A program made the position numbers and the translations under genes. DNA of 46,441 nt from Lactovum miscens (GTDB taxonomy: Bacteria; Bacillota; Bacilli; Lactobacillales; Streptococcaceae): contig NZ_JACHHV010000011.1 in NCBI RefSeq assembly GCF_014202895.1, positions 1 to 46,441 of the forward strand, read 5' to 3'. Position 1 is the first letter of the stretch; each line of letters begins with the position of its first letter. This document shows positions 35,025-44,703 of this stretch, in pieces. The notes beneath the pieces are model-generated. The model was given only the letters and a program-made list of their open reading frames with translations, had not been told where the DNA came from and ran no database searches.

Positions 35025-35969
35025 TTAACTACCAATTATTCGAGTTCCAGCACCATTTTTAACAAAGTTTTTCACATTATCAAGTGAAGTAATTGTGGCA
35101 ATCTTACCTGTGCGCTCAGCAAATAAAGTGGCAGCAGCCACTTTTGGCTTCATTGAACCTTCCGCGAAGTAGCCATCGTTAATGTAACTGTTCATTTCAG
35201 ATGAGGTAACTTCGGTCAATAGAGATTGACTTGGCTTACCATAGTTCAAATAAACATCGCCACCAGATGTAAATATTACCAATTCATCAGCTCCAACAAG
35301 CTCTGCTAATTTAGCTGCTGAGAAATCTTTGTCAATCACGGCTTCAACACCTTGATAACCTCTCTCAACCTTGATTACTGGAATGCCACCCCCACCAGAT
35401 ACACAAACAAGTGCTCCAGCATTTAGAAGAGGCTCAATCACATCAGCTTCAAGCATCTCAACCGGAAGTGGTGAAGCAACAACACGACGATAACCGCGAC
35501 CAGCATCTTCAACGATTTGCCAATCTGGGTTTTGAGATTTTAACTTTTCTGATTCTTCTTCTGTGTAAAAGGGACCAATTGGCTTGGTCAAGTGAGTAAA
35601 AGCAGGATCAGTAGCCTCAACAACTGTACGAGTCACAATAGAGACAAATGGCTTTTTCAACCCATGCTTATCAAAAGCTTTCGTAAAGGCTTGCCCCATC
35701 CAATAACCAATTTGACCTTGAGTCATTGCACCAACAGTATCAAGTGGCATTGCGGGGTTCTTTTCAGAGTCGGATCCCAATTGTTGGAGGAGAAGGTTAC
35801 CAACTTGAGGACCGTTGCCATGAGTAATAATCAACTCCACATTTTTGTCAATAACCAGTGGCATTAACTGCTCAGCTGTATTTTCAAGGGAAAGTTGTTG
35901 AGCGTTTGCTGATGGATCACTTGCAAGAATAGCATTTCCTCCCAAAGCAACAACTATACGTCGCATCAT
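35025..35969 (-). CDS. arcC2: Carbamate kinase (second copy)
   Basis: The enzyme converts carbamoyl phosphate and ADP to ATP, ammonia and CO2, the energy-yielding step of arginine catabolism. The 314 residues carry VVALGGNAIL at the N-terminus, THGNGPQVGNLLLQQ, and GGGGIPV with AVIDKDFSAAKLAELVGAD. It is strongly similar throughout to the other copy at 37201 and has the same length, so the two are duplicates. ATG codons occur twice in a row at the start. It lies between arcT and arcD2. Confidence 0.93.
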   Translation of the reverse strand: MMRRIVVALGGNAILASDPSANAQQLSLENTAEQLMPLVIDKNVELIITHGNGPQVGNLLLQQLGSDSEKNPAMPLDTVGAMTQGQIGYWMGQAFTKAFDKHGLKKPFVSIVTRTVVEATDPAFTHLTKPIGPFYTEEESEKLKSQNPDWQIVEDAGRGYRRVVASPLPVEMLEADVIEPLLNAGALVCVSGGGGIPVIKVERGYQGVEAVIDKDFSAAKLAELVGADELVIFTSGGDVYLNYGKPSQSLLTEVTSSEMNSYINDGYFAEGSMKPKVAAATLFAERTGKIATITSLDNVKNFVKNGAGTRIIGS

Positions 35970-35999
35970 AATATTATATTTCCAATCTATCTAAATTAA

Positions 36000-37130
36000 T
36001 TATTTAAATTCGCGTAATGCTTCTGACAGTAATTCCAGACCTGTGCGCAGGGTTTTTTCATCAGTGCAATATCCAATTCGTGCATGTCCAGGCATATCAA
36101 AACGATTACCTGGAACAATAAGTACTCCTTTTTCCTTTAGAAGATACTCAGCAAACTCTTCTGTTCTTTCTGGAGCCAATTTTTCAAATTTTACAAAACT
36201 GACCGATACCATGTCTGGATAGATCATTGAAACCAGGGGCTCATTTTCAACCCAAGCCTTTAATATAGCCAAATTATTCAAAACAATTGAACGTGAACGA
36301 CATAATACTTTGTCCTTATGTTTCAAAACTAAAGCAGCAATTGCATCATCAAAAACTCCCGTGCATATCAATGTGTAGTCACGAATTTTTCGGATATTAT
36401 TGACAAGAAAATCGTCTTTAGTAGCTATCCAACCAACCCGAATGCCTGGAACTGAGTAGGTCTTTGACAATGAGTTAGTCGAAATTCCCTTATCATAAAG
36501 ATCAGCAATTGGGCTATAATCTATTTCTGAATTTAAGGGAAGATAAACCTCATCTGATAAAATATATGCACCAACTGAACGAGCAATTTCAACTACTTCT
36601 TTCAAGAATACAGTGTTCAAAATAGCACCTGTTGGCTGAGCAGCGTTGTTGATACAAATCAATTTTGTATTTTTTTTAACAAGAGCACGGAGCTCTTCAA
36701 GGCGAGGGTGCCAGTCTTCTTCTTCATACACATTCCAATAATCAACCTCTGCCCCCAAAGTCCTCGGCCAATCATAAAGCTGTTGATAAGTTGGATACTC
36801 AGCGATGACGTGATCTCCAGGCTCAATCAATCCAAGAACCGCTATGAAGTTAGCACCTGTTGCACCATTTGTTGATAAAATATTATCCGTCTTGATATTC
36901 TTGTAAAGTTTTGAGACTTCATTTTTGAATTGGGGTGAGCCCTCAATCCAACCGTATGAAAAAGTTTCTTTTTTTAATTTTTCTAGAATAGCCACTCCAG
37001 AATCTGGTTCAAGATTCAAAATATCTTCTAAAGTTAAGGATGATATCGTTGACTGAGCAATATCAATTTTGGCTGATTTTTCCCAATTATTTAACCAATC
37101 CTCACATCCAAATTGTACAAGATTCATCAT
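36000..37130 (-). CDS. arcT: PLP-dependent aminotransferase ArcT
   Basis: This is a class I/II aminotransferase of 376 residues found in arginine deiminase clusters; its exact substrate is unproven. The pyridoxal lysine is in SNSLSKTYSVPGIRVGW. Other features are NGATGANF for phosphate binding, INNAAQPTGAIL and LSDEVYLPL. A GAGG ribosome-binding site precedes the start. It lies between the two carbamate kinase genes, and a terminator-like hairpin separates it from the upstream arcC. Confidence 0.85.
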   Translation of the reverse strand: MMNLVQFGCEDWLNNWEKSAKIDIAQSTISSLTLEDILNLEPDSGVAILEKLKKETFSYGWIEGSPQFKNEVSKLYKNIKTDNILSTNGATGANFIAVLGLIEPGDHVIAEYPTYQQLYDWPRTLGAEVDYWNVYEEEDWHPRLEELRALVKKNTKLICINNAAQPTGAILNTVFLKEVVEIARSVGAYILSDEVYLPLNSEIDYSPIADLYDKGISTNSLSKTYSVPGIRVGWIATKDDFLVNNIRKIRDYTLICTGVFDDAIAALVLKHKDKVLCRSRSIVLNNLAILKAWVENEPLVSMIYPDMVSVSFVKFEKLAPERTEEFAEYLLKEKGVLIVPGNRFDMPGHARIGYCTDEKTLRTGLELLSEALREFK

Positions 37131-37143
37131 TTCTACCTCTAAA

Positions 37144-37187
37144 AAAAACTGTTACAGACTCTTTGATTCAGTGTTGCAACAGTTTTT
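37144..37187 (-). terminator. Internal terminator in the arc cluster
   Basis: On the minus strand AAAAACTGTT pairs with AACAGTTTTT across a larger loop, and a T-run follows. It stands between the first arcC and arcT and could reduce transcription into arcT-arcC2-arcD2. Confidence 0.65.
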
Positions 37188-37200
37188 GATTTTATCTATC

Positions 37201-38145
37201 TTAAGGAACAATTCTAGTACCAGAGCCAGTAGCTAAAAAGCTTGCCAGGTTATCCAGTGAAGTAATTGTAGCTGCATGTCCAGTGCAAGCCACAAATTCT
37301 ATTGCGGCTTGAACCTTTGGTAACATTGACCCAGCTGCAAATTGGCCTTGTTCAATATAATTGTTTATCTCAGCCATAGTCACAATCTCAAGCTTTTGTT
37401 GATCCAACTTGTTGAAGTTGACATAAACATTGTCTACCGCGGTCAGAATCAAAAGATCATCAGCTTCAATTAATTCTGCTAACCTTGCAGCTGAAAAGTC
37501 CTTATCAATAACTGCTTCAACTCCTTCATAACCGTCCTCAGTTTGAACAACTGGAACCCCGCCACCTCCTGAGATAATTGGAAGAACTGTCATTGAAACC
37601 ATTGCTGCCAAGGCTTTTGATTCGATAAACCCTTTTGGTTTTGGTGATGGAACGACTCGACGGTAGCCTCTTCCAGAGTCTTCAACAAAAGTCCACTCCG
37701 GATAAGTTTTAAGCAACTCATTGACTCCTGATTTATCGTAAAAAGGACCAATTGGTTTTGAAGGTTTCTCGAATGCTGGATCATTCTTGTCTACTAATGT
37801 ACGTGTTATGACTGGAAGAACATCAACTTGGCCCATACCATTCTTTTTTAACGCTTTAGTGAAGGCTTGAAGCGCCCAATAACCAATTTGTCCTTGAGTC
37901 ATCGCAACTGCCGTATCAAGTGGCATTGCTGGATTTTTTTTTGAATCTGTTGCTAATTGTTGCAACAAGAGGTTACCAACTTGTGGCCCATTTCCGTGAG
38001 TGACAATAATTTCTACATTATTATCTTTAATAAGTGGAATTAGCAGTTCAGCTGTTTTTTCTAAAGCAAGTTGTTGCGCCTTTGCAGTGGGGTCATCCGT
38101 TAAGATAGCATTCCCCCCCAAGGCTACTAAGATACGTCTTACCAT
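37201..38145 (-). CDS. arcC1: Carbamate kinase (first copy)
   Basis: This is the promoter-proximal of two 314-residue carbamate kinases. It starts MVRRILVALGGNAIL and contains THGNGPQVGNLLLQQL, MTQGQIGYW, GGGGVPV and AVIDKDFSAARLAEL. It follows arcD1 by 15 bases with a good ribosome-binding site (AGGAGA). It therefore belongs to the arcA-arcB-arcD1-arcC1 unit, which contains all that is needed for the deiminase pathway. Confidence 0.94.
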   Translation of the reverse strand: MVRRILVALGGNAILTDDPTAKAQQLALEKTAELLIPLIKDNNVEIIVTHGNGPQVGNLLLQQLATDSKKNPAMPLDTAVAMTQGQIGYWALQAFTKALKKNGMGQVDVLPVITRTLVDKNDPAFEKPSKPIGPFYDKSGVNELLKTYPEWTFVEDSGRGYRRVVPSPKPKGFIESKALAAMVSMTVLPIISGGGGVPVVQTEDGYEGVEAVIDKDFSAARLAELIEADDLLILTAVDNVYVNFNKLDQQKLEIVTMAEINNYIEQGQFAAGSMLPKVQAAIEFVACTGHAATITSLDNLASFLATGSGTRIVP

Positions 38146-38160
38146 CTCATTCTCCTATTT

Positions 38161-39753
38161 TTAAGCATCTTTAAGTTCAACCTTTTTAACAGCATTGTTT
38201 TTTATAATACTATAAATTAATGCACCAATACCCATTACCAAGATAGCTGTCAATAAATATACCATAACCATACTTGATGGATCAATTCCTAAATTTCCAC
38301 GTATATCAAGATTCCCCCCCCAAGATGCAAGCAAATCAATATCTGCAAAAATAGCTAGGAGCGTAATAATTGCAGAAGCGATGATATTTCCTTTTCCGAC
38401 TTTTTGACCGTTTTCTGTTTTTGCAATTGTAAAGAAGGCAAATCCAATGATATAGATAATTGTCGCTGCCCAGATAAAGATCCATCCTGATAAATAAAGG
38501 GCGTAAACTTGAAAAATACCAGCTAAGAATCCAATAATAATATTAGAAGTCTTCTTTTCCTGAAAGCCAAGTTTCATCATATAAAAGCCAACCAAGGTAT
38601 AACAAATCATGATGACAGCTGTGCATAGATACACGAACACATTATAGGCATTTGCAGAGAAATAAGTCATAATAATGAAAACCTGCATCAGCAGTCCTGT
38701 TAACATTAAAGCATTAAATGGTGCGTTGTTTTTATTAAGTTTACCAAACCATTTTGGCAAAAGCTTTTGCTTTGCTAATTGTGTAGTAGCCTCCACTGGC
38801 AACATTGTCCAAGATAACCAAGCACCGAGGAGAGAAATAATAAGGCCTATCGCCATTAATGAACCGCCCCAACCTCCTACCATGGCATTCAAAATATTTA
38901 TAAGTCCTGGAGCAGCAACATTTGCTAAAGTCTTTTGGTCCATAAATCCATAAGGTAAAATAGAAAGTAGAACATAGATAACAATTAAGCTAATTAAGCC
39001 GAGAATCGTGGCACGACCTGCATCAGATTTTTTCTTCGCACGATCCCCCATCATAGCAGCACCTTCAATACCAACAAAAACCCAAATCATAACCATCAAA
39101 GAGCTTGAAAATTGGCTCATAAATCCAGAACCCGTCATAGCTGAAAAAGTAAATTTTGACATGTCAGCATTCACTGACACATTTTGCCAAAAATGCTCTG
39201 TAAACACACCAGCCCTGAAAGAAACAATGGCAGCAATAGCAAAAATTAAAAGTGGGATCAATTTTGCAATCAAAACAATGGCATTAATCACAGCTGCTCC
39301 CTCGACTCCACGTGAAACAAGAATGGTCAAGCCCCACATGACTAGTGAAACAACAACAACTGAAAGAATCGTCAAAGATCCATTCTTATTGGCAAATGTT
39401 CCCTTGAAGAAGAAATCAACAGATGTCATAAGAAGTACAGCAAAGGCAATATTTCCTAACCATGCCGATAACCAGTAACCCCAACCAGAAATAAACCCAA
39501 CTAGATCCCCAAATCCAGCACGAGCATAGTCTGAAACGCCAGATAATTCTGGCTTATTAACAATTAAATAATTAAAAGTAAGTACCAAGAATAAAATCCC
39601 TAGCCCAACAATTAACCACGAAACAAGAGCACCACCTGCTGTCGCACCAGACGCCAAGCTATTAGGAAGGTTGAATACACCACCTCCAATTGCTCCTGAG
39701 ACGATTAGTGCAACTAAAGCAACTAGACCAATTCCCTTTTTATTTGCTTCCAT
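38161..39753 (-). CDS. arcD1: Arginine/ornithine antiporter ArcD (first copy)
   Basis: This integral membrane exchanger of the APA family has 530 residues. It starts GLVALVALIVSGAIGGGVFNLP, has about 13-14 hydrophobic segments and ends in a basic tail. It is longer than the second copy by an extra hydrophobic segment near the C-terminus (SSMVMVYLLTAILVMGIGAL). AAAAGGA precedes the ATG. It lies after arcB and before arcC1. Arginine import with ornithine export is the expected role. Confidence 0.93.
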   Translation of the reverse strand: MEANKKGIGLVALVALIVSGAIGGGVFNLPNSLASGATAGGALVSWLIVGLGILFLVLTFNYLIVNKPELSGVSDYARAGFGDLVGFISGWGYWLSAWLGNIAFAVLLMTSVDFFFKGTFANKNGSLTILSVVVVSLVMWGLTILVSRGVEGAAVINAIVLIAKLIPLLIFAIAAIVSFRAGVFTEHFWQNVSVNADMSKFTFSAMTGSGFMSQFSSSLMVMIWVFVGIEGAAMMGDRAKKKSDAGRATILGLISLIVIYVLLSILPYGFMDQKTLANVAAPGLINILNAMVGGWGGSLMAIGLIISLLGAWLSWTMLPVEATTQLAKQKLLPKWFGKLNKNNAPFNALMLTGLLMQVFIIMTYFSANAYNVFVYLCTAVIMICYTLVGFYMMKLGFQEKKTSNIIIGFLAGIFQVYALYLSGWIFIWAATIIYIIGFAFFTIAKTENGQKVGKGNIIASAIITLLAIFADIDLLASWGGNLDIRGNLGIDPSSMVMVYLLTAILVMGIGALIYSIIKNNAVKKVELKDA

Positions 39754-39819
39754 AATGTAATAATCCTTTTCTATAATTTGAGAAACCCATCAAAATGACA
39801 AATATCTCAAGCCAAAATA

Positions 39820-40869
39820 TTATTCCCAATCTTGTGGTACTGCTGGAATGAAGAGATTACCAAGTGTAGCTGCCATAATTGCCTTGATTGAGTGCATACG
39901 ATTTTCTGCTTCTTCAAACTGACGGGCAAACTTACTACGGAAGACTTCATCAGTAACTTCCATTTCAGTCAACCCATATTGCTCTTTAATTTCTTTGCCA
40001 TACTTAGTATCCGTGTCATGGAAGGCAGGTAAACAGTGCATAAAGATTAATTTACCATTTTCTGTGTTGCCAGTTAGTTCCATCATATTCATGGTGATAC
40101 GATATGGCGTGAGAAGTTTAACGCGTTCCTCCCAATTGCTTTCTCCCATTGATACCCAGACGTCTGAGTAGATAATGTTTGCACCTTTAACCCCCTCTTC
40201 AATACTCGAAGTGGCAAGTGGTTTAGCTCCTGATTTTACTGCAAAATCATTAGCAATATCCATGACTTCTTGACTCGGATGCAGACTGTCAGGGGCAACA
40301 ATGTGCACATTGACCCCAAGCATCGACCCAGTTACGATCAAACTATTCGCCATATTATTGCGTCCATCACCTACATAGACAAGAGTAAGGCCCTTAAGAT
40401 GACCAAATTCTTCTTTAACTGTCATGAAGTCTGCAATCATCTGAGTTGGGTGCCATTGATCGGTCAAACCATTCCAAACTGGAACACCAGAGTATTTTGC
40501 TAAATCTTCAACTTCTTGTTGTGAGAAGCCTCGGCGTTCAATGGCATCAAACATAGAACCCAATACTCTTGCAGTGTCCTCTGTTGATTCTTTGATTCCT
40601 AGTTGGATATCATCTTTTCCAAGATACTCAGGGTGAGCTCCCAAATCAATAGATGCTGTTGTAAAAGCAGCACGTGTACGCGTAGATGTCTTCGCGAAAA
40701 GTAGGGCTATGTTACGTCCCTCAAGATAGCGATGTGGGATTCGATTTTTCTTTAATGCCTTGAGGTGAATTCCAAAATCTACAAGATAGTTAATTTCTGC
40801 AGGGGTAAAGTCCTTCTCTGCTAAAAGGCTACGACCTTGAAATACTGAGTTTATTTTTGCTTCTTCCAT
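39820..40869 (-). CDS. arcB: Ornithine carbamoyltransferase, catabolic
   Basis: The enzyme cleaves citrulline with phosphate to ornithine and carbamoyl phosphate. The 349 residues show the carbamoyl-phosphate loop STRTR (62-66), HPTQMIADF and the ornithine-side motif HCLPAFHD. The HCLPAFHD form separates it from putrescine carbamoyltransferase. AAGGAAG precedes the start. It lies 43 bases after arcA in the operon, which makes the catabolic role clear. Confidence 0.95.
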   Translation of the reverse strand: MEEAKINSVFQGRSLLAEKDFTPAEINYLVDFGIHLKALKKNRIPHRYLEGRNIALLFAKTSTRTRAAFTTASIDLGAHPEYLGKDDIQLGIKESTEDTARVLGSMFDAIERRGFSQQEVEDLAKYSGVPVWNGLTDQWHPTQMIADFMTVKEEFGHLKGLTLVYVGDGRNNMANSLIVTGSMLGVNVHIVAPDSLHPSQEVMDIANDFAVKSGAKPLATSSIEEGVKGANIIYSDVWVSMGESNWEERVKLLTPYRITMNMMELTGNTENGKLIFMHCLPAFHDTDTKYGKEIKEQYGLTEMEVTDEVFRSKFARQFEEAENRMHSIKAIMAATLGNLFIPAVPQDWE

Positions 40870-40912
40870 TTTTCTTCCTTTGTGTTTGTATTATTTAAAA
40901 TATTGATTTTTT

Positions 40913-42151
40913 CTATAAGTCTTCGCGCCAAAGTGGTTGTGACATACAACGTGCTCCTCCACGACCACGAGCCAATTCCGACGATAAGATTTCGTGAACT
41001 TTAACGCCATGTTTCTTAAGCAATTCAATCGTGATATAGTTACGATCATAAGTTACAATTTCTCCAGGGGCAATGGCAAGTGTATTTGATCCATCATTCC
41101 ACTGCTCACGCGGTGCTATGATAGAGTCACCACCACCACACTCTATTAAATCAAGCTCTGTTAAATTCAAAACTCTCTTTAACGCGGCTTCAAGATCCGT
41201 TAGATGCTCAATCTTAATTTCATCTGCTTGCTTGCCGGGAGTTAAAATAAATGTATTAATTGATCCATCACCGTGGAAGATTCCAGGAAAAACTGTAAAC
41301 TGGTCACGATTAATCATTGTAAAAACTGTATCCAAGTGCATCATAGCATGGTTATGCGGAATTTCGACTGCCAATACAGTATCAAAGGTTGATAGTGGAT
41401 TCTTGAACAATTCAAGTGCTAATTGTTGAATAGATTTACTTGAAGTTCTTTCAGAGACCCCAATTGCCACAACATTTTTACTAAGGATCAATTCATCTCC
41501 ACCCTCAATTCGAGTTTGATGATTACGATTGCGCCACACAGGAACTTTACCTGCGAAACGTGGATGATGATTCAAAACATATTCTGTCAAAAGTGATTCT
41601 GGTTGACGAGCGGCAAAAGTCATACGGTTTACTGTCATACCAATACCCATGGAAGCTTGAGGATCCCGTGTAAAATAAGCGTTGGGCAGAGGATCAAGAT
41701 AAAATAATTTTTCTGCATCACTACCAGCCATGTCTGACAACACTTCATGAGGAATTTCAATTTCTTTTTTCTGAACACCAGCATATATTTTTTCAATAAA
41801 ATCTTTAGTGGTAAATGAATTTAGATATTCTGCCAGTCCCTCAAATGTTTTGCCTCTTGAATATCCATGTTCTTCAAGATATCTTCTAGTAAAACCTTCT
41901 CGAACTAATTTAGATGTATCCAAAGTTTCTGCGATCAATTGTTCAATGTACAATACTTCCGTTCCTGTATCGCGTAAAGTTTGAGCAAAGAAGTCATGTT
42001 CCTTTTGAGCAATTTCCAAATACGGAATATCATCAAACAGAAGACGATCCATTGTATCTGGCGTTATATTCTCAACTTCCTCTCCAGGTCTGTGGAGGAG
42101 CACAGTTTTTAACTTACCAATTTCGGAATTGACATTAATTGCATTATCCAT
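40913..42151 (-). CDS. arcA: Arginine deiminase
   Basis: This enzyme hydrolyses arginine to citrulline and ammonia, the first step of the pathway. The 412-residue product (from ATG 42151) has the catalytic Cys402 in GGARCMSQPLWRED at the C-terminus. Other family motifs are FTRDP, GGDELIL and MHLDTVFTMI. An open reading from 42169 also exists, but the later ATG has AAAGGA upstream and the conserved start NAINVNSEIGKLKTVLLHRPG. It is the first gene of the arc operon, downstream of a cre-containing promoter. Confidence 0.96.
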   Translation of the reverse strand: MDNAINVNSEIGKLKTVLLHRPGEEVENITPDTMDRLLFDDIPYLEIAQKEHDFFAQTLRDTGTEVLYIEQLIAETLDTSKLVREGFTRRYLEEHGYSRGKTFEGLAEYLNSFTTKDFIEKIYAGVQKKEIEIPHEVLSDMAGSDAEKLFYLDPLPNAYFTRDPQASMGIGMTVNRMTFAARQPESLLTEYVLNHHPRFAGKVPVWRNRNHQTRIEGGDELILSKNVVAIGVSERTSSKSIQQLALELFKNPLSTFDTVLAVEIPHNHAMMHLDTVFTMINRDQFTVFPGIFHGDGSINTFILTPGKQADEIKIEHLTDLEAALKRVLNLTELDLIECGGGDSIIAPREQWNDGSNTLAIAPGEIVTYDRNYITIELLKKHGVKVHEILSSELARGRGGARCMSQPLWREDL

Positions 42152-42189
42152 TTTTATAAATCCTTTCATTTAATCGTTACAACTATTTT

Positions 42190-42203
42190 TGAAAACGATT
42201 ACA
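42190..42203. promoter_or_regulatory. cre site of the arc operon
   Basis: TGAAAACGATTACA matches the CcpA consensus TGWNANCGNTNWCA at all defined positions. It overlaps the predicted transcription start, so glucose should repress arginine catabolism. Confidence 0.85.
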
Positions 42204-42208
42204 ACAAT

Positions 42209-42237
42209 AATATAATACTTTTATACAATAATGTCAA
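42209..42237 (-). promoter_or_regulatory. arcA promoter
   Basis: On the minus strand a perfect -35 TTGACA (42232-42237), a 17-base spacer and -10 TATATT (42209-42214) are seen. The spacer contains TTGTATAAAAGTATTA, which weakly resembles an ArgR operator half-palindrome. ArgR control is plausible but not shown. Confidence 0.8.
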
Positions 42238-42336
42238 GAATAAATAGACATATACATAAATTAGCACAATTATTTTTTAATAAATGGACACCTTATGATG
42301 ATTGATTATTTAAAAATTATTTTAAAAATCAGAAAA

Positions 42337-43378
42337 GGCAAATTGTAAAATTAAGTTAGCCACCTGAAGAAAGAAAAAAACACCTGAAACCTTTATACTT
42401 GAATTTGGAAAAATAAAGTAGAAAAGGATTCAGATGCAAGATGCTTCTAATACAAAAGGCAAACATTTAACACTGATTGAACGACATCAAATTGAACGTT
42501 GGCACAATAGGGGACACCGAAGTGACAATCAGATTGCACGCCTCTTAGGTAAGGCACCACAAACGATTCATCATGAACTCAAGCGGGGACGGGTTCAATT
42601 TAAGACCAAGACCAAGTATTCCGCTGAGGTGGCTCAAGCTTCCTATGACAAAAGTCGAAGGCATTGTGGACGTCCCTCAAAGTTCACAAAGGTTTTGAAT
42701 GATCTGATTTCAAAAGGCGTCCGGGAGAAATTATCACTTGAAGTCCTCTCTCATAAACTTTCTCATCCTGTCTGTTTACGAACGCTCTATCACTGGATTG
42801 AAGCGGGACGTCTGGATGTGAAAACCCATGATCTCCTTTATCCTCAGGTGAAGAAACTACGGTCAGCTCAGCCTAAGCGACCTTATGGGTCACCGAACAA
42901 CGTCCTGAGGTGATTAACCAGCGTGAAGAATTTGGAAATTACGAGATTGATACCGTCCTTCTGACAAAAGCGAAGGAGGAGTGTCTCCTAACGCTTACAG
43001 AAAGAAAGACACGTTCAGAGTTGATCCGATTGATTCCAGATAAGTCTGCCCAATCTGTTAACATGGAACTCAAGATAATCCAGCAAACCATAACGTTCAA
43101 ATCCCTTACTTCGGATAATGGCCGTGAATTTGCATGCCTTCGTGAAGCAGTAACTTGTTCGGTTCATTATTGTCATAACCTATGCAAGCTTTGAGCGTGG
43201 AAGAAATGAGAACCACAATCGTATGATCCGACGTTTTTTGCCTAAGGGAACACGATCAACGACAAAAGAATTTGTGACCTTTATTGAAGGTTGGATTAAT
43301 TCTTATCCAAGAAAAATGTTCACTTATAAAAGTTCGAACCAGATGTTAAGACTGGCTAACTTATAATTGCAATTTGCC
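42337..43378 (+). mobile_element. IS30-family insertion sequence, about 1.04 kb, inactive
   Basis: The element is bounded by imperfect terminal inverted repeats: GGCAAATTGTAAAATTAAGT at the left, and at the right the reverse complement reads GGCAAATTGCAATTATAAGT. Both continue into TAGCCA. The length fits the IS30 family. The transposase inside is frameshifted. The flanking 2-3 bases do not give a convincing target duplication. Confidence 0.85.
42434..43366 (+). pseudogene. IS30-family transposase, two frameshifts
   Basis: Reading starts at ATG 42434 with the helix-turn-helix region LTLIERHQIERWHNRGHRSD and runs in one frame to KRPYG near 42889. It then continues after a frame change with VTEQRPEVINQREEFGNYEI and DTVL (first catalytic Asp) and SDNGREF (second Asp). 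A second frame change near 43180 leads to YASFERGRNENHNRMIRRFL (catalytic Glu region) and ends at 43366. The domains are all present, so this is a recently inactivated copy. No slippery heptamer is seen at either break. Confidence 0.85.
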
Positions 43379-43395
43379 AATATTTGAGAATAATT

Positions 43396-43426
43396 AAAAA
43401 GTCGAGAAAATAATTCTCAACTTTTT
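43396..43426. terminator. Terminator between the redox operon and the IS element
   Basis: AAAAAGTCGAGAA pairs with TTCTCAACTTTTT (one mismatch) around AATAA, with T-runs in both directions. It follows the ferric-reductase-like gene on the minus strand. Confidence 0.8.
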
Positions 43427-44703
43427 TAAAAACTAAATTTTTCTCCATAAACATTTGAAGATTTAACACCTTTTTTCTTGAGCATGGTCATTGTCCCACT
43501 CATCATCTGATTGGACCCTCCGACCAGAAAATAAGACTTTTCATTTGCAAATTGGTCAATCTGATATTCTGATAACCTACCAATTTGAGATATATAGTGG
43601 AAGTTTGAATATCTATCAGATAAGCTTTTTAAGAACTCTTCATATATAAGATCTTTTGGCTCATGTGCCACACGTACAAAAGTGATCTCACGTTTCCCAA
43701 CAAAATGTATAACAATTGATATAAGTGGGACAGAGCCTAGACCTGAGCCAATCATAACTAAATTTTGATTTATGTGCTCTTGTAAAGATTCATATAGCCG
43801 CCCATAACTTCCATCAATCTTCACTCGACTTCTTAGTTTTAACTGATCTAATTTACCTGTGAAATCTGAATAATTTCGAATTGCAAAAGTTACCTGTTTT
43901 TTCTGCTTATTATACTGCAAAATTGAAAATGGATGTTTTTCTTTCATGCCTTCATCATTCGGAAATGAAATAAAAGCAAAATCTCCGGCACGATAAGCAA
44001 TATTTCCTTTAAGTTGAACGACAAGTTCTGTTATGTTATCTGCTAATTTTCTATTTGAGATGAGCCTCCCATTATGAAAAGCCAATGGTTTTATAAAATG
44101 ATAGCTAAAATAGACAACAGCTGTGACACCTGAGTATAGATAGAACCAAAACATATAAGATTTAATTGATGTAATATATGGTATCAATAACACATGTCCA
44201 AAGACTAGTAAGGTTGCGACAATATTTAATCGATGTAACCATATTGAAGTCTCATAATTGAAAATCTTTTCTAAATATTTCTTAACTTTGTTAGCAAAAC
44301 GGCTTCTTCCAGTCAGCCAACTTGACATAAAGAAAATTGAATAAAGCAAAATTGAAATAAATAAGTAAAGTGAGATCTCTCCAGTTAATTTTATCAACCC
44401 AGTAGAAGGGGAAAGTTCTTTATGAAAGAAAGCCAAGACTACAGCAAGTGTTCCAACAATTCCGTGTAAAAAATACATTTCGGGTAGCCCTATCAACCGA
44501 TCTAACCAACGTGGCTTTACTGAAATTGCGATAACCAAAAGCATCCATACATAGGCAATTGTTCCAATCTGTATACCCAAAGTCATTGGTGCGTTAATCG
44601 TACCTGTTACCCCCTGTGTAGCTGTCAAAATAAGAGGAAAAGGAATAATGAATATAGTTATTAGCCAAAAGAGGCCTAACCAAAATTTATGTTTCTTTAG
44701 CAT
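43426..44703 (-). CDS. Ferric reductase-like transmembrane flavocytochrome
   Basis: This is a 425-residue membrane protein with a six-helix ferric-reductase/NADPH-oxidase type domain of about residues 8-205. Two histidine pairs with b-type heme spacing are seen: His80/His94 and His157/His170. The C-terminal cytosolic part is a ferredoxin-reductase-like domain: FAD motif HPFS (257-260), GSYGRL (298-303), nucleotide loop GSGLGSVP (319-326) and a C-terminal VGGSNQM. It should carry electrons from cytosolic NAD(P)H through FAD and two hemes to the outer face. Its start overlaps the ApbE gene by 17 bases, and it is the last gene of a three-gene operon. The electron acceptor is unknown; the exported FMN protein or Fe(III) are candidates. 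Confidence 0.82.
   Translation of the reverse strand: MLKKHKFWLGLFWLITIFIIPFPLILTATQGVTGTINAPMTLGIQIGTIAYVWMLLVIAISVKPRWLDRLIGLPEMYFLHGIVGTLAVVLAFFHKELSPSTGLIKLTGEISLYLFISILLYSIFFMSSWLTGRSRFANKVKKYLEKIFNYETSIWLHRLNIVATLLVFGHVLLIPYITSIKSYMFWFYLYSGVTAVVYFSYHFIKPLAFHNGRLISNRKLADNITELVVQLKGNIAYRAGDFAFISFPNDEGMKEKHPFSILQYNKQKKQVTFAIRNYSDFTGKLDQLKLRSRVKIDGSYGRLYESLQEHINQNLVMIGSGLGSVPLISIVIHFVGKREITFVRVAHEPKDLIYEEFLKSLSDRYSNFHYISQIGRLSEYQIDQFANEKSYFLVGGSNQMMSGTMTMLKKKGVKSSNVYGEKFSF

Noticed and set aside
42880-42913. Programmed frameshift in the IS30 transposase
   Set aside because: No slippery heptamer or stimulatory hairpin is seen, IS30 transposases normally use one frame, and a second break follows near 43180. 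Simple mutation is the better explanation.
42334-43381. Target-site duplication of the IS30 element
   Set aside because: The flanking bases are AAA on one side and AAT on the other, which is not distinguishable from chance in this AT-rich DNA.
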